A DNA stretch of 60,873 nucleotides, taken from assembly GCF_052065695.1 (NCBI RefSeq), contig NZ_JBQHTM010000017.1, forward strand, positions 1 through 60,873. The letters are read 5' to 3'. The notes under the pieces were generated by a model. That model did not search any database. It saw only the letters and a list, made by a program, of their open reading frames with translations, and was not told the origin of the DNA. The position numbers and the translations under genes were made by a program. Shown piece by piece: positions 49,082 to 57,674 of the stretch; the stretch's first letter is position 1, and each line of letters begins with the position of its first letter. Source of the DNA: Intestinimonas sp052065695 (GTDB lineage: Bacteria > Bacillota > Clostridia > Oscillospirales > Oscillospiraceae).

Positions 49082-50359
49082 ATGGACGAGCGATTCCAAG
49101 GCCTGCCCTTCGGGCCGGCTGACATCCTGCTGCCACAGAACTGTGACCTCACCCGCTGGGCGGTGGTGGCCTGCGATCAATATACCTCCCAGCCGGAGTA
49201 CTGGCAGCGGGTGGAGCGGTTTGTGGGCAGCGAACCCTCCGCACTCCACCTCATCCTGCCGGAGAGCTCTCTGGACGGCCCCAACGTGGAGACCGACATC
49301 ATGGATGTGACCAACACCATGAGCCGCTACCTCCGGGAGGGGATCTTCCGCACCTGCCCCAACGCCCTCATCTATGTGGAGCGCACCCTGGAGTCGGGGA
49401 AGGTCCGCAAGGGCCTGGTGGGCATGGTGGATTTGGAGGAATACGACTACGAGGTGGGAGCCACCACCTCCATCCGCTGCACCGAGGGCACCATCCTTAG
49501 CCGCATCCCGCCCCGGGTGGCGGTGCGGAAGAACGCCTCGGTGGAGCTGCCCCACGTGATGCTCCTCGCCGATGACCCAAAGGCCACCGTCATCGAACCC
49601 CTCACCGCCTCCAAGGACCGGCTGGAGAAGTGCTATGACTTTGAGCTCATGGAGAACTCTGGCCACCTGCGGGGCTGGCTGCTGGACGAGGAGGAGATCG
49701 GCCGGGTGGCCCAAGCCCTTCATGCTCTGGCCGACCCCGATACCTTCCACGCCCGGTATGGCGCCAGGGAGGTCCTCCTCTTCGCCGTGGGGGACGGCAA
49801 CCACTCTCTGGCCACCGCCAAGGCCTGCTATGAGCGGCAGAAAGCCCGGCTCTTCCCAGAGCAGTGGGCGGATCTGCCCGCCCGGTACGCCCTGGTGGAG
49901 CTGGTCAACCTCCACGACCCCACCCTGGAGTTCGAGCCCATCCACCGGGTCCTCTTCGGCGTGAACGCCGCCGAGCTACTGGAGGACCTGAAGAACGCCC
50001 ACCCCGGCGCCTATGAGGGCGTGGGGGAGGAAGGCCATGTGCTGCGCTACGTGTGGGAACAGGGGGCGGGGGCCATCACCGTGCCCCACCCGGATGCCGC
50101 CCTGCCGGTGGCCACCCTTCAGACCTTCCTGGACCGGTGGCTCTCTATCCACAAGGGGCGCATCGACTACATACACGGCGCCGACGTGGCCCGTTCCCTG
50201 GCCGATCAGCCGGGGAACCTGGCCTTCCTGCTGCCCGCCATGGGCAAGGAGGAGCTCTTCCCCACCGTCCTCCACGATGGCGCCCTGCCCCGCAAGACCT
50301 TCTCTATGGGGGAGGCCCAGGACAAGCGCTTTTACCTGGAGGGGCGGAAGATCCGATAA
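49082..50359 (+). CDS. DUF1015 family protein
   Basis: 425 residues. It has family features: FGPADILLPQNCDLTRWAVVACDQYTSQPEYW at the N-terminus, VERTLESGKVRKGLVGMVDLEEYDY, and the central VGDGNHSLATAKACYE, which resembles the DGHHR-type loop of ParB/SerK proteins. Function is unproven; the neighbouring ThrH suggests a part in serine/phosphoserine metabolism. No membrane segments. Start ATG after AGAGAGGCGATCC. Confidence 0.85.
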   Translation: MDERFQGLPFGPADILLPQNCDLTRWAVVACDQYTSQPEYWQRVERFVGSEPSALHLILPESSLDGPNVETDIMDVTNTMSRYLREGIFRTCPNALIYVERTLESGKVRKGLVGMVDLEEYDYEVGATTSIRCTEGTILSRIPPRVAVRKNASVELPHVMLLADDPKATVIEPLTASKDRLEKCYDFELMENSGHLRGWLLDEEEIGRVAQALHALADPDTFHARYGAREVLLFAVGDGNHSLATAKACYERQKARLFPEQWADLPARYALVELVNLHDPTLEFEPIHRVLFGVNAAELLEDLKNAHPGAYEGVGEEGHVLRYVWEQGAGAITVPHPDAALPVATLQTFLDRWLSIHKGRIDYIHGADVARSLADQPGNLAFLLPAMGKEELFPTVLHDGALPRKTFSMGEAQDKRFYLEGRKIR

Positions 50360-50396
50360 CGGCCCGGCGCGGGCCGGAGAAAGGATGTGACCGGAC

Positions 50397-51257
50397 ATGC
50401 CCAAGGAGACGGTACTGGCCCGGGCCAAGCTGAATCTGACCCTGGACGTGCTGGGCAAACGGCCCGACGGCTACCACGACCTGAAGATGGTCATGCAGTC
50501 GGTGGACCTGTCCGACACTCTCACGGTGGAGACGGGGACGGGGGAGGACCTGAAGGTCCGCACCGACCTGAGCTTTCTGCCCAACAACGAGAAAAATCTG
50601 GCCGCCGCCGCCGCCCTGGCTTTTCAGAACCAGACGGGCCGGGACCTGGGGGGCGTGGCCATCGCCATCGAAAAGCACATCCCCGTCTGCGCCGGTATGG
50701 GGGGCGGCTCATCCGACGCTGCCGCCGTGCTGCGGGCCTTGAATGGGATGCTGGGGACGAAATATGCCCCCCTGGATCTGGCCAGAATCGGGGAGGTGGT
50801 GGGCTCCGACGTGCCCTACTGTGTCCTGGGCGGCACCGCCCTGGCCGAGGGCAGGGGGGAGGTCCTCACCCCGCTGCCCGCCCTGCCCCGGTGCCATGTG
50901 GTCATCTGCAAGCCGGCCTTTTCCATCTCTACCCCGGAGCTCTTCCGGGCGGTGGATGGGGTGCGGCTCAAGTGCCGGCCCGACACCGACGGTGTCCTCT
51001 CCGCCCTGGCGGCGGGGGACCTGGGGGGTGTGGCCCGGCGGATGTATAACGTCTTTGAGGACGTGCTGCCCCCACGGCAGCAGGCCGAGGTCCGGGGCAT
51101 CCGGTCGGTGCTGGTGGAGCACGGCGCTCTAGGCGCCAACATGAGCGGCACCGGCCCCACTGTCTTCGGGCTCTTTGACGACCTGGACCAGGCCCGGAGC
51201 GCGTGGGAGGAGTTGAAGCAGACCTACCGGGACGCATTTCTCACGGAAACGGTATAA
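50397..51257 (+). CDS. ispE: 4-diphosphocytidyl-2-C-methyl-D-erythritol kinase
   Basis: A 286-residue GHMP kinase of the MEP isoprenoid pathway. It starts with ARAKLNLTLDVLGKRPDGYHDLKMVMQSVDL. The ATP loop is PVCAGMGGGSSDAAAVLRALN, and the C-terminal motif is MSGTGPTVFGLF. The start ATG at 50397 is preceded by AAAGGATGTG. It lies 37 bases after DUF1015, probably in the same transcript; a hairpin at 51262-51293 follows. Confidence 0.95.
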   Translation: MPKETVLARAKLNLTLDVLGKRPDGYHDLKMVMQSVDLSDTLTVETGTGEDLKVRTDLSFLPNNEKNLAAAAALAFQNQTGRDLGGVAIAIEKHIPVCAGMGGGSSDAAAVLRALNGMLGTKYAPLDLARIGEVVGSDVPYCVLGGTALAEGRGEVLTPLPALPRCHVVICKPAFSISTPELFRAVDGVRLKCRPDTDGVLSALAAGDLGGVARRMYNVFEDVLPPRQQAEVRGIRSVLVEHGALGANMSGTGPTVFGLFDDLDQARSAWEELKQTYRDAFLTETV

Positions 51258-51261
51258 TATC

Positions 51262-51296
51262 AAATACGCCGCGCCAAAAGGCGCGGCGTATTTGTG
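51262..51296 (+). terminator. Hairpin terminator after ispE
   Basis: The perfect 14-bp stem AAATACGCCGCGCC/GGCGCGGCGTATTT with loop AAAA has only a short T-run within the stem end. A weak terminator is likely. Confidence 0.72.
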
Positions 51297-51388
51297 CCGG
51301 AGGGCATTCCATTTTGGAAGGGCAGCCATGCGAGTTCCACGTGTGACCTGTGGACGGAAATCAGATACAATATCAGCGAAAAGAGAAA

Positions 51389-53878
51389 ATGGGTGAACAT
51401 ATGCTGGACAATGAGCAACAACTGAGATTCTGCAAGGCCCGCCGGGCCGCCATCGCTGGGGAGTACCAGAACCTGAACCCCCAGCAGCGCCAGGCGGTGC
51501 TGAGCACCGAGGGGCCCCTGCTGGTGCTGGCCGGCGCGGGCAGCGGCAAGACCACCGTGCTCATCAACCGGGTGGCCAATCTGATGAAGTACGGTCGGGG
51601 GTCCGACTCCGACCAGGTGCCCGAGTGGGTCACTGAGGATGATCTCTTCTTCCTGGAGGCCTACGCCGCCCATCCAGTGGCTGAGGGCCGAGAAGAGGCG
51701 GAGCGGCTGTGCCGCCTGGACCCCGCCGTGCCCTGGTCCATCATCGCCATTACCTTCACCAACAAGGCCGCCGGGGAGCTGAAGGCCCGGTTGGAGAAGA
51801 TGCTGGGACCCGACGCCAACGACATCTGGGCTTCCACCTTCCACTCCGCCTGCGTGCGCATCCTCCGCCGGGATATCGACCGGCTGGGCTTTGACAAGTC
51901 CTTTACCATCTACGACTCCGCCGACACCGAGCGGGTGGTCAAGAACATCCTGAAGGACTTCAACATGGACGACAAGACCTTCCCGCCCCGGTCCATCCTT
52001 TCCGAAATCTCCAAGGCCAAGGACGAGATGCTCTCCGGCCCCGACTACCTGGCCCGGTGCGAGAAGCAAGGGGACTACCGCCTCACCCGCATGGCCAAGG
52101 TCTATGTGGAATATGAGCGCCGTCTCCGGGAGGCCAACGCCCTGGATTTCGACGACCTCATCCTGGATACCGTCCGCCTGCTCCAGGAATATGATGACGT
52201 TCGGGATTATTATCAGCGGAAATTCCGTTATGTACTCATTGATGAGTACCAGGACACCAACCAGCTCCAGTACCGGCTCTCCGCCCTGCTGGCGGGCCGG
52301 TGGGAGAATATCTGCGTGGTGGGCGACGACGACCAGTCCATCTACCGGTTCCGGGGGGCCACCATAGAGAACATCCTGTCCTTTGAGAACCAGTACAAGG
52401 GGGCCAGGGTCATCCGCCTGGAGGAGAACTACCGCTCCACCGGCAATATTCTGGAGGCCTCCAACGCTGTCATCCGCCACAATCAGGGCCGGAAGGGCAA
52501 GGAGCTGTGGACCCGCCATGAGAAAGGGGACAAGCTCCAGGTCTACACCGCCATGAACGAGAGCGACGAGGCCCAGTATGTGGCCGCCCAGATCCTGGCT
52601 GGGTACAGCCAGGGCCGCCCCTGGCGGGACAACGCCGTCCTCTACCGGATGAACGCCCAGTCCAACCAGATCGAGCAGGCCTTCAAGCGCAACGGCGTGC
52701 CCTACCGCATCATCGGGGGCATCCGCTTCTTCGACCGGGCGGAGGTCAAGGACATGCTGGCCTACCTCTGCGCCCTCAACAACCCCGCCGACGACCTGCG
52801 CCTGGCCCGTATCATCAACGTCCCCGCCCGGGGCATTGGCCAGAAGACGGTGGACACCGCCCAGGCCATCGCCGCCCGGGAGGGGAAGAGCCTGTGGGAG
52901 GTGGTGAAGCACGCCAAAGCCTACCCCGACCTCGGCAAGGCGGCGGCCAAGCTGGCCCAGTTCACCGACCTGATGGACGGACTGCGGAAGCTCTCCGGGG
53001 AGCTGTCCCTCCCCGACTTCTACGAGGAGGTCCTGGCCCGGACGGGCTACGCCGTGGCTCTGGAGGCCAAGAACACGGTGGAGGACCGCACCCGGCTGGA
53101 GAACGTGCGGGAGCTCCTCACCTCCATCAACAACTATCTGGAAAACGCCGAGGGGGAGCCCTCCCTCTCCGGTTTCCTGGATGAGATCGCCCTCTACACT
53201 GACCTGGACAACCACGACCCCAACGAGGACTGTGTGGTCATGATGACCATGCACTCGGCCAAGGGCCTGGAATTCCCGGTGGTCTTTGTGGTGGGCGTGG
53301 AAGAGGGCATCTTCCCCGGCGTCCGCGCCATCGGCGACGACGAGGAGATGGAGGAGGAGCGGCGGCTGTGCTACGTGGCCATGACCCGGGCCAAGGAACG
53401 GCTCTACATGACCTGCGCCGCCCAGCGGATGCTCTTCGGGCGCACCAGCGCCAACCGGCCCTCCCGGTTCACCGGGGAGATTCCGGAGGAGTTCGTGGAG
53501 AAGAGCGGCCGGAGCCCCCTGAGTCGGAGCGATGACGACGCCGCCGGCCGGTGGCAGAGCGCCCCCGCCCCCCGCACCTTCAACCGGGGCGGCTACGGCA
53601 CCGCCTGGGCTACGGAGCCCCGGACCGGCCGGACTGCTTCCGTGCCTCAGCCCCGCCGGACGGCCGGTGCTGCCCGCCCTGCCCCCGGCGCCCGGCCCGC
53701 AGCAAGTCTCCCGTCCTTCCAGAAGGGGGATGCCGTGGTCCACAAGGCCTTCGGCAAGGGCATGGTCCTGTCGGTCCAGCCCATGGGGGGCGACGCCCTC
53801 ATCGAGATTGCCTTCGACTCGGTGGGCACCAAGCGGCTCATGCTCCGCTCGGCGGCCCAGCACATGACCAAGGGATAA
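51389..53878 (+). CDS. pcrA: UvrD/PcrA-type DNA helicase
   Basis: 829 residues from the ATG at 51389; ATG 51401 is equally plausible, and a TACAAT box at 51366-51371 rules out the longer GTG form. It is a superfamily 1A 3'-5' helicase with Walker A LVLAGAGSGKTTVL, motif Ia ITFTNKAAGEL, motif II LIDEYQDTNQLQY, motif III GDDDQSIYRFRGA, motif IV LEENYRST, motif V MTMHSAKGLEFPVVFV and motif VI VAMTRAKERLY. An insertion of roughly 45 residues separates Walker A from motif Ia. A disordered Pro/Arg linker leads to a C-terminal Tudor-like domain (GDAVVHKAFGKGMV). It acts in repair and in clearing replication conflicts. Confidence 0.95.
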   Translation: MGEHMLDNEQQLRFCKARRAAIAGEYQNLNPQQRQAVLSTEGPLLVLAGAGSGKTTVLINRVANLMKYGRGSDSDQVPEWVTEDDLFFLEAYAAHPVAEGREEAERLCRLDPAVPWSIIAITFTNKAAGELKARLEKMLGPDANDIWASTFHSACVRILRRDIDRLGFDKSFTIYDSADTERVVKNILKDFNMDDKTFPPRSILSEISKAKDEMLSGPDYLARCEKQGDYRLTRMAKVYVEYERRLREANALDFDDLILDTVRLLQEYDDVRDYYQRKFRYVLIDEYQDTNQLQYRLSALLAGRWENICVVGDDDQSIYRFRGATIENILSFENQYKGARVIRLEENYRSTGNILEASNAVIRHNQGRKGKELWTRHEKGDKLQVYTAMNESDEAQYVAAQILAGYSQGRPWRDNAVLYRMNAQSNQIEQAFKRNGVPYRIIGGIRFFDRAEVKDMLAYLCALNNPADDLRLARIINVPARGIGQKTVDTAQAIAAREGKSLWEVVKHAKAYPDLGKAAAKLAQFTDLMDGLRKLSGELSLPDFYEEVLARTGYAVALEAKNTVEDRTRLENVRELLTSINNYLENAEGEPSLSGFLDEIALYTDLDNHDPNEDCVVMMTMHSAKGLEFPVVFVVGVEEGIFPGVRAIGDDEEMEEERRLCYVAMTRAKERLYMTCAAQRMLFGRTSANRPSRFTGEIPEEFVEKSGRSPLSRSDDDAAGRWQSAPAPRTFNRGGYGTAWATEPRTGRTASVPQPRRTAGAARPAPGARPAASLPSFQKGDAVVHKAFGKGMVLSVQPMGGDALIEIAFDSVGTKRLMLRSAAQHMTKG

Positions 53879-53880
53879 GA

Positions 53881-53908
53881 AAAAGGCCCCGGCTAAGTGC
53901 CGGGGCAC
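53881..53908 (-). terminator. Terminator of the HAD phosphatase unit
   Basis: On the minus strand the stem GCCCCGGC/GCCGGGGC is followed by CTTTTTC. It lies between the convergent pcrA and HAD genes. Confidence 0.8.
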
Positions 53909-53992
53909 AGACTGTGGAAAAACACGGCTCAGGCCGCAAGTGCGGAAACGGAGTGAATCGGACTTTGCCCTGACGACGCGCCGGAGCACGGG

Positions 53993-54616
53993 TCAAAGCA
54001 GTTCCAGAAAACTGGTGATATAGCCGTCGCAGCTGCGGCGCATCTGGTCCTGGAATTTGGCATAGAACTGGTCGTAGACCCCAATGGCCTTCATGCCCAC
54101 GCTCTGGGCGGCGGTGCAGTTGTGGGGGGCGTCCTCGTATAAAATGCAGTCCTTGGGGGCCACACCTAACCGCTCCGCCGTCAGCCGGTAGACCTCCGGA
54201 TCGCGCTTTTCTAGACCCAGTTCCTGGGCAAAGATGATGTCGGGGAAGAAGGATTCCAGACCGTGGCACTGGAGGGCGGTGAGGCAGAGCTCGGGCACAC
54301 AGGCGGTGACCAGGGCCATGTGCTCCCCACGGTCCCGGCAGCGCTCTAGAAAGGCCATGACCCCGGGTTTCAGTGCTACGTTCCGGTAGGCGTCTAGGGC
54401 ACCATCCATCCACTCAGCCACGATCTCCTCAGGGGTCATGTCCAGGTGGAAGTAGTCCCGGGTGAATACCGCCGCTAGAGGGACGGTAGAGGGACTTACG
54501 GCATAAAGGTATTCCTGCGTGATCTCCAGACCCCGGCGGGTGAGAAAATTTACATCGATATTGGTCCAAATATCGTTGGAGTCAATGAGGGTGCCGTCCA
54601 GGTCGAATAAAAGCAT
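53993..54616 (-). CDS. HAD-superfamily hydrolase, phosphoglucomutase-like
   Basis: A 207-residue HAD subfamily I phosphatase. It has motif I LLFDLDGTLIDSNDIW, a helical cap, motif II ALVTAC, a lysine in GLEKRDPEVYRLTAERLG and motif IV ILYEDAPHNCTAA. Substrate unknown; the D-x-D-x-T and E-D pair fit beta-phosphoglucomutase-like phosphatases. GGAGGA is nine bases from ATG 54616, whereas the upstream TTG touches it, so the ATG is chosen. Lies 29 bases downstream of the glycosylase gene. Confidence 0.9.
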   Translation of the reverse strand: MLLFDLDGTLIDSNDIWTNIDVNFLTRRGLEITQEYLYAVSPSTVPLAAVFTRDYFHLDMTPEEIVAEWMDGALDAYRNVALKPGVMAFLERCRDRGEHMALVTACVPELCLTALQCHGLESFFPDIIFAQELGLEKRDPEVYRLTAERLGVAPKDCILYEDAPHNCTAAQSVGMKAIGVYDQFYAKFQDQMRRSCDGYITSFLELL

Positions 54617-54645
54617 ATCTGTCAATCCTCCATGCGTGAATTATG

Positions 54646-55233
54646 TCAGAGCCAGAACCGCCAGGGGAAGTCCACCGCCTCCTCGGCGTAGTCAATGCCA
54701 ACCCGCTTGCCCACGTGGATCTCCCCCGCCGGGGCCTCGCCGTCGCAGAGAAAGAGTTCACCTCCGCGGGTGAGGTCCAGGCCGTTGTGGGCCCGAGTGA
54801 CGGCCAGGGCCTTGCACACCTTACCCGGGCCGTTGAGAAAGTTTTTCCGCTGGTAGGCCGTAAGTTGGTCAAATTTCCGGCCGAAGCGGTTTCTGGCCAT
54901 GCAGTCCATCCCCGCCACCGCCTCCACCCCTCGCAGCAGCACGGCGGCGGCGGTGCCTTCCGGCTCGGTGACAAAGTTGAGGCAGTGGTACATGCCGTAG
55001 ATGAGATAGACGTAGGCCGTCCCCGGCTGGGCGTACAGGGTCTCGGTCCGGGCGGTCCGGCGGTCGCCGTAGGCGTGGCAGGCCTTGTCCACGGCGCCGA
55101 TGTAGGCCTCCGTCTCCGTGATGCGGACCACCAGTTCCGCCCCGTCCACCCGGCGGACCAGATGTTTTCCCAGCAGGTCCCGGGCCACCTCCAGGGTGTC
55201 CCGGTCATAGAAGGCCCGCGGCAGTGTTTTCAT
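54646..55233 (-). CDS. 3-methyladenine DNA glycosylase (AAG/MPG family)
   Basis: 195 residues. It has family motifs AFYDRDTLEVARDLLGKHLV, ITETEAYIGAVDKACHAYGDRRTART with the catalytic glutamate, AYVYLIYGMYHCLNFVTEP, VLLRGVEA and NGPGKVCKAL. It excises alkylated purines in base-excision repair. The first gene of a two-gene unit with the HAD phosphatase; divergent from the EamA transporter with about 60 bases between starts. Confidence 0.94.
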   Translation of the reverse strand: MKTLPRAFYDRDTLEVARDLLGKHLVRRVDGAELVVRITETEAYIGAVDKACHAYGDRRTARTETLYAQPGTAYVYLIYGMYHCLNFVTEPEGTAAAVLLRGVEAVAGMDCMARNRFGRKFDQLTAYQRKNFLNGPGKVCKALAVTRAHNGLDLTRGGELFLCDGEAPAGEIHVGKRVGIDYAEEAVDFPWRFWL

Positions 55234-55296
55234 AGGTCATCCCTCCAGCCCGGCAGTCTGTCCACTATTCTATCACACCTGAAGGAGCAGTACAAC

Positions 55297-56199
55297 ATGA
55301 GTGAGAAAACGGAAAACAGCGTCCTTTCCAAGCTGGCGAGTCCCCTCATCGTCCTGGCCACCATCATCTGGGGCAGTTCCTTTGTGGTTATGAAAAACAG
55401 CGTGAATGTGCTGCCCACCTTCTGGCTGCTGGCCATCCGGTTCAGCTTTGCCGCCATTGTGCTGGCGGTGGTGTTCTGGAAGCGGTGGAAGCTGCTGGAC
55501 CGGGGGTACCTCATCGGCGGCACCGTTATGGGTCTATGCCTCTTTGTGGCCTACGCCTTCCAGACCTTCGGCCTGGAGCAGACCACCTCGGGCAAGAATG
55601 CCTTCTTCACCGCTGTCTACTGCGTCATCGTCCCCTTCCTCTACTGGGCCATCGCCCACCGCCGGCCTGACCGGTACAATGTGTTGGCCGCCTTTTTGTG
55701 CATTGCAGGCATCGCCCTGGTGTCGGTCACCGGTGAGAACGCCACCTCCTTCAATATGGGCGACATACTCACCCTCATCGGCGGCTTTTTCTTCGCCTGC
55801 CACATCGTGGCGGTGGCCAAGTACTCCGAGGGCCGGGACATCTTCCTCCTCACCACCCTCCAGTTTGCCTCTTTTGCCATCTTCTCCTGGATCGGCGCCC
55901 TCTTCGCCAGCCCTGCGCCCAATCCCGCCGTCTTTGACAGCAACCTCATCTTTGGACTGGCCTATCTGGTGATCTTTGCCTCCTGCGGCGCCCTTCTGTT
56001 CCAGAACATCGGCCAAAAATATACCGCCCCCGCCACTGCCGCTGTTCTCCTCTCCCTGGAAGCTCCCTTTGGCGTTTTTTTCTCCATCCTCTTTGCCGAC
56101 GAGCGGCCTACCCCTCTCATGTTCGTGGGCTTTGCCCTCATTTTTATCGCTGTGGTGTGCTCGGAGACCAAGTTTTCCTTCCTGAGAAAAAAAGGTTGA
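55297..56199 (+). CDS. EamA/DMT family transporter
   Basis: 300 residues with ten predicted membrane helices arranged as two EamA repeats. The first begins SPLIVLATIIWGSSFVVMKNS; the second ends with LLSLEAPFGVFFSILFADERPTPLMFVGFALIFIAVV. Members export or import amino acids and other metabolites; the substrate is unknown. Start ATG 55297 follows GAAGGAG. The tryptophan T-box promoter begins inside its last codons. Confidence 0.92.
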   Translation: MSEKTENSVLSKLASPLIVLATIIWGSSFVVMKNSVNVLPTFWLLAIRFSFAAIVLAVVFWKRWKLLDRGYLIGGTVMGLCLFVAYAFQTFGLEQTTSGKNAFFTAVYCVIVPFLYWAIAHRRPDRYNVLAAFLCIAGIALVSVTGENATSFNMGDILTLIGGFFFACHIVAVAKYSEGRDIFLLTTLQFASFAIFSWIGALFASPAPNPAVFDSNLIFGLAYLVIFASCGALLFQNIGQKYTAPATAAVLLSLEAPFGVFFSILFADERPTPLMFVGFALIFIAVVCSETKFSFLRKKG

Positions 56200-56224
56200 C
56201 ATTTGCTCGCTACCTGCGTATAAT
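56196..56224 (+). promoter_or_regulatory. Promoter of the tryptophan T-box transporter operon
   Basis: TTGACA (56196-56201), a 17-base spacer and TATAAT (56219-56224): a full consensus promoter. The -35 box overlaps the stop codon of the EamA gene. Confidence 0.88.
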
Positions 56225-56239
56225 GACACACAAGTAAAT

Positions 56240-56520
56240 CATCCAAAACCAGTGATGGAGAGAAGTAGCCGGCTCGTTCCAAGCCAAAGAGAGTCCCGGG
56301 TGGTGTGATCGGGGCGCGAGGAAACCGGTGAATGGCCTCCAGAGGGCGGCTTGAACGGCGTGGAAGCGCCAAGTAGGTGCCGACGGGTCCCCACCCGTTA
56401 TCCATCGGGCACGCATGATGGTGCGTGAAGCGAGTGGACGCGCAAGCGTCAATTTGGGTGGTATCGCAGAAGTGTTTGAAACGCTTTTGTCCCATGTGTG
56501 GGACAAAAGCGTTTTTTTAC
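56240..56520 (+). promoter_or_regulatory. Tryptophan-specific T-box riboswitch
   Basis: Stem I lower pairs TGGAG/CTCCA enclose an S-turn loop with AGAAGTAG on one side and TGAATGGC on the other, so GAA is followed by specifier TGG (56333-56335), the Trp codon. CCGG/CCGG pairs close it above, with AGAGAG and an apical GGTG loop. The linker GAG...TGAA...AGTAGGTGCCGACGG and the T-box core AATTTGGGTGGTATCGCAG (56451-56469) follow. The terminator stem ACGCTTTTGTCCCA/TGGGACAAAAGCGT with T-run is at 56481-56518. Confidence 0.95.
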
Positions 56521-56569
56521 ACCTGCTGGCTCCATCTGCCGCCCAATACTCAAAAAAGGAGAAATTACA

Positions 56570-57607
56570 ATGAAAAACACCATGAAGAAGCTGACTGCTC
56601 TGGCCGCCGCCTCCGCCCTCACCCTGTCTCTCGCCGCCTGCGGAGGCGGGACCGCCACAACTCCTGTCCCCACTGGTACTGCCACTACGGAGAACACCTC
56701 CTCCGGCGGGGAGGGCTACAAGGTGGCCGTGGTGCGGCAGCTGGACCACGCCTCCATGAATGAGATCCGGGATGCCATCACCGCTGAGCTGGACGCGAAG
56801 GCCGCCGAGCTGGGGGTGGAGATCGACTACGAGGACTTCAACGGTAACAACGATCCCTCCACCCTGGCCCAGATCGGTGCCCAAATCATTGCCGACGGCT
56901 ATGACGCCATCATCCCCATCGGCACCACTGCCGCCCAGCAGATGGCCTCCGTGGCGGAGGCGAGTGAGACCCCTGTCATCTATGGCACCGTCAGTTATCC
57001 CGAGGTGGCGGGTCTCACCGGCATCTCCTATGTCACCGGCACCAGTGATGCTCTGAACGTGGAGCTGCTGCTGGACATGATGCTGGCCCAGAATCCCAAT
57101 GTGGAGACAGTGGGCCTCCTCTACTCCACCAGTGAGGTCAACAGCGCCCCCGCCATCGAGACCGCCAAGGCTTACCTGGACGAGAAGGGTATCGCCTACA
57201 TCGACAAGACCGGCAATACCACCGATGAGATCGTGGCCGCTGTCAACTCCATGCTGGATCAGGTAGACGCCGTCTTTACCCCCACCGACAATGTGGTCCA
57301 GGCCGCTGAGCTGGCCATCGCTCCCACCCTGATCGAGGCCGGCATCCCCCATTATGCTGGAGCCGACTCCTTCGTCCGCAACGGTGCCTTTGCCACTTGC
57401 GGCGTGAATTACACCGACCTGGGTGCCCAGACCGCTGATCTGGCGGTGGAGGTCCTCCAGAGCGGTACCGTGCCCGCTGATTTCATCACCGTCTCCGGCG
57501 ACATCATCACGGTGAACACCGAAACGGCAGCTGCGCTGGGCGTGGATTACACCATGTTCCAGGACATGGGCGCCAGCCTGGTGGAGGTCCAGACCTCTCA
57601 GGAGTAA
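56570..57607 (+). CDS. trpX: ABC transporter substrate-binding lipoprotein, TrpX type
   Basis: 345 residues. A lipoprotein signal peptide ends at LSLAAC (lipobox, Cys about residue 24), then a Thr/Ser-rich linker. The ABC_sub_bind domain (PF04392 type) starts YKVAVVRQLDHASMNEIRDAI, with IPIGTTAAQQM and VDAVFTPTDN segments. Members of this family head the trpXYZ tryptophan/tyrosine uptake systems of Firmicutes. The T-box with a UGG specifier directly upstream supports tryptophan as the ligand. ATG 56570 follows AAAAAAGGAGAAA. Confidence 0.93.
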   Translation: MKNTMKKLTALAAASALTLSLAACGGGTATTPVPTGTATTENTSSGGEGYKVAVVRQLDHASMNEIRDAITAELDAKAAELGVEIDYEDFNGNNDPSTLAQIGAQIIADGYDAIIPIGTTAAQQMASVAEASETPVIYGTVSYPEVAGLTGISYVTGTSDALNVELLLDMMLAQNPNVETVGLLYSTSEVNSAPAIETAKAYLDEKGIAYIDKTGNTTDEIVAAVNSMLDQVDAVFTPTDNVVQAAELAIAPTLIEAGIPHYAGADSFVRNGAFATCGVNYTDLGAQTADLAVEVLQSGTVPADFITVSGDIITVNTETAAALGVDYTMFQDMGASLVEVQTSQE

Positions 57608-57621
57608 GCAATAAAAGGCAG

Positions 57622-57648
57622 AGCCCCCGTCGGCCACCGGCGGGGGCT
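57622..57648 (+). other. Stable intercistronic hairpin between trpX and trpY
   Basis: AGCCCCCG/CGGGGGCT with inner CGG/CCG pairs gives about 12 base pairs and a three-base loop, 15 bases after the trpX stop, without a U-tract. Such hairpins protect the upstream message and raise binding-protein levels relative to the permease. Confidence 0.72.
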
Positions 57649-57674
57649 GACCCATGTGAAAGGAGCGCGTCCCC

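Noticed and set aside
51260..53989. A 909-codon open frame on the minus strand
   Set aside because: Antisense to pcrA, which has all helicase motifs. No domain or RBS supports the reverse frame.
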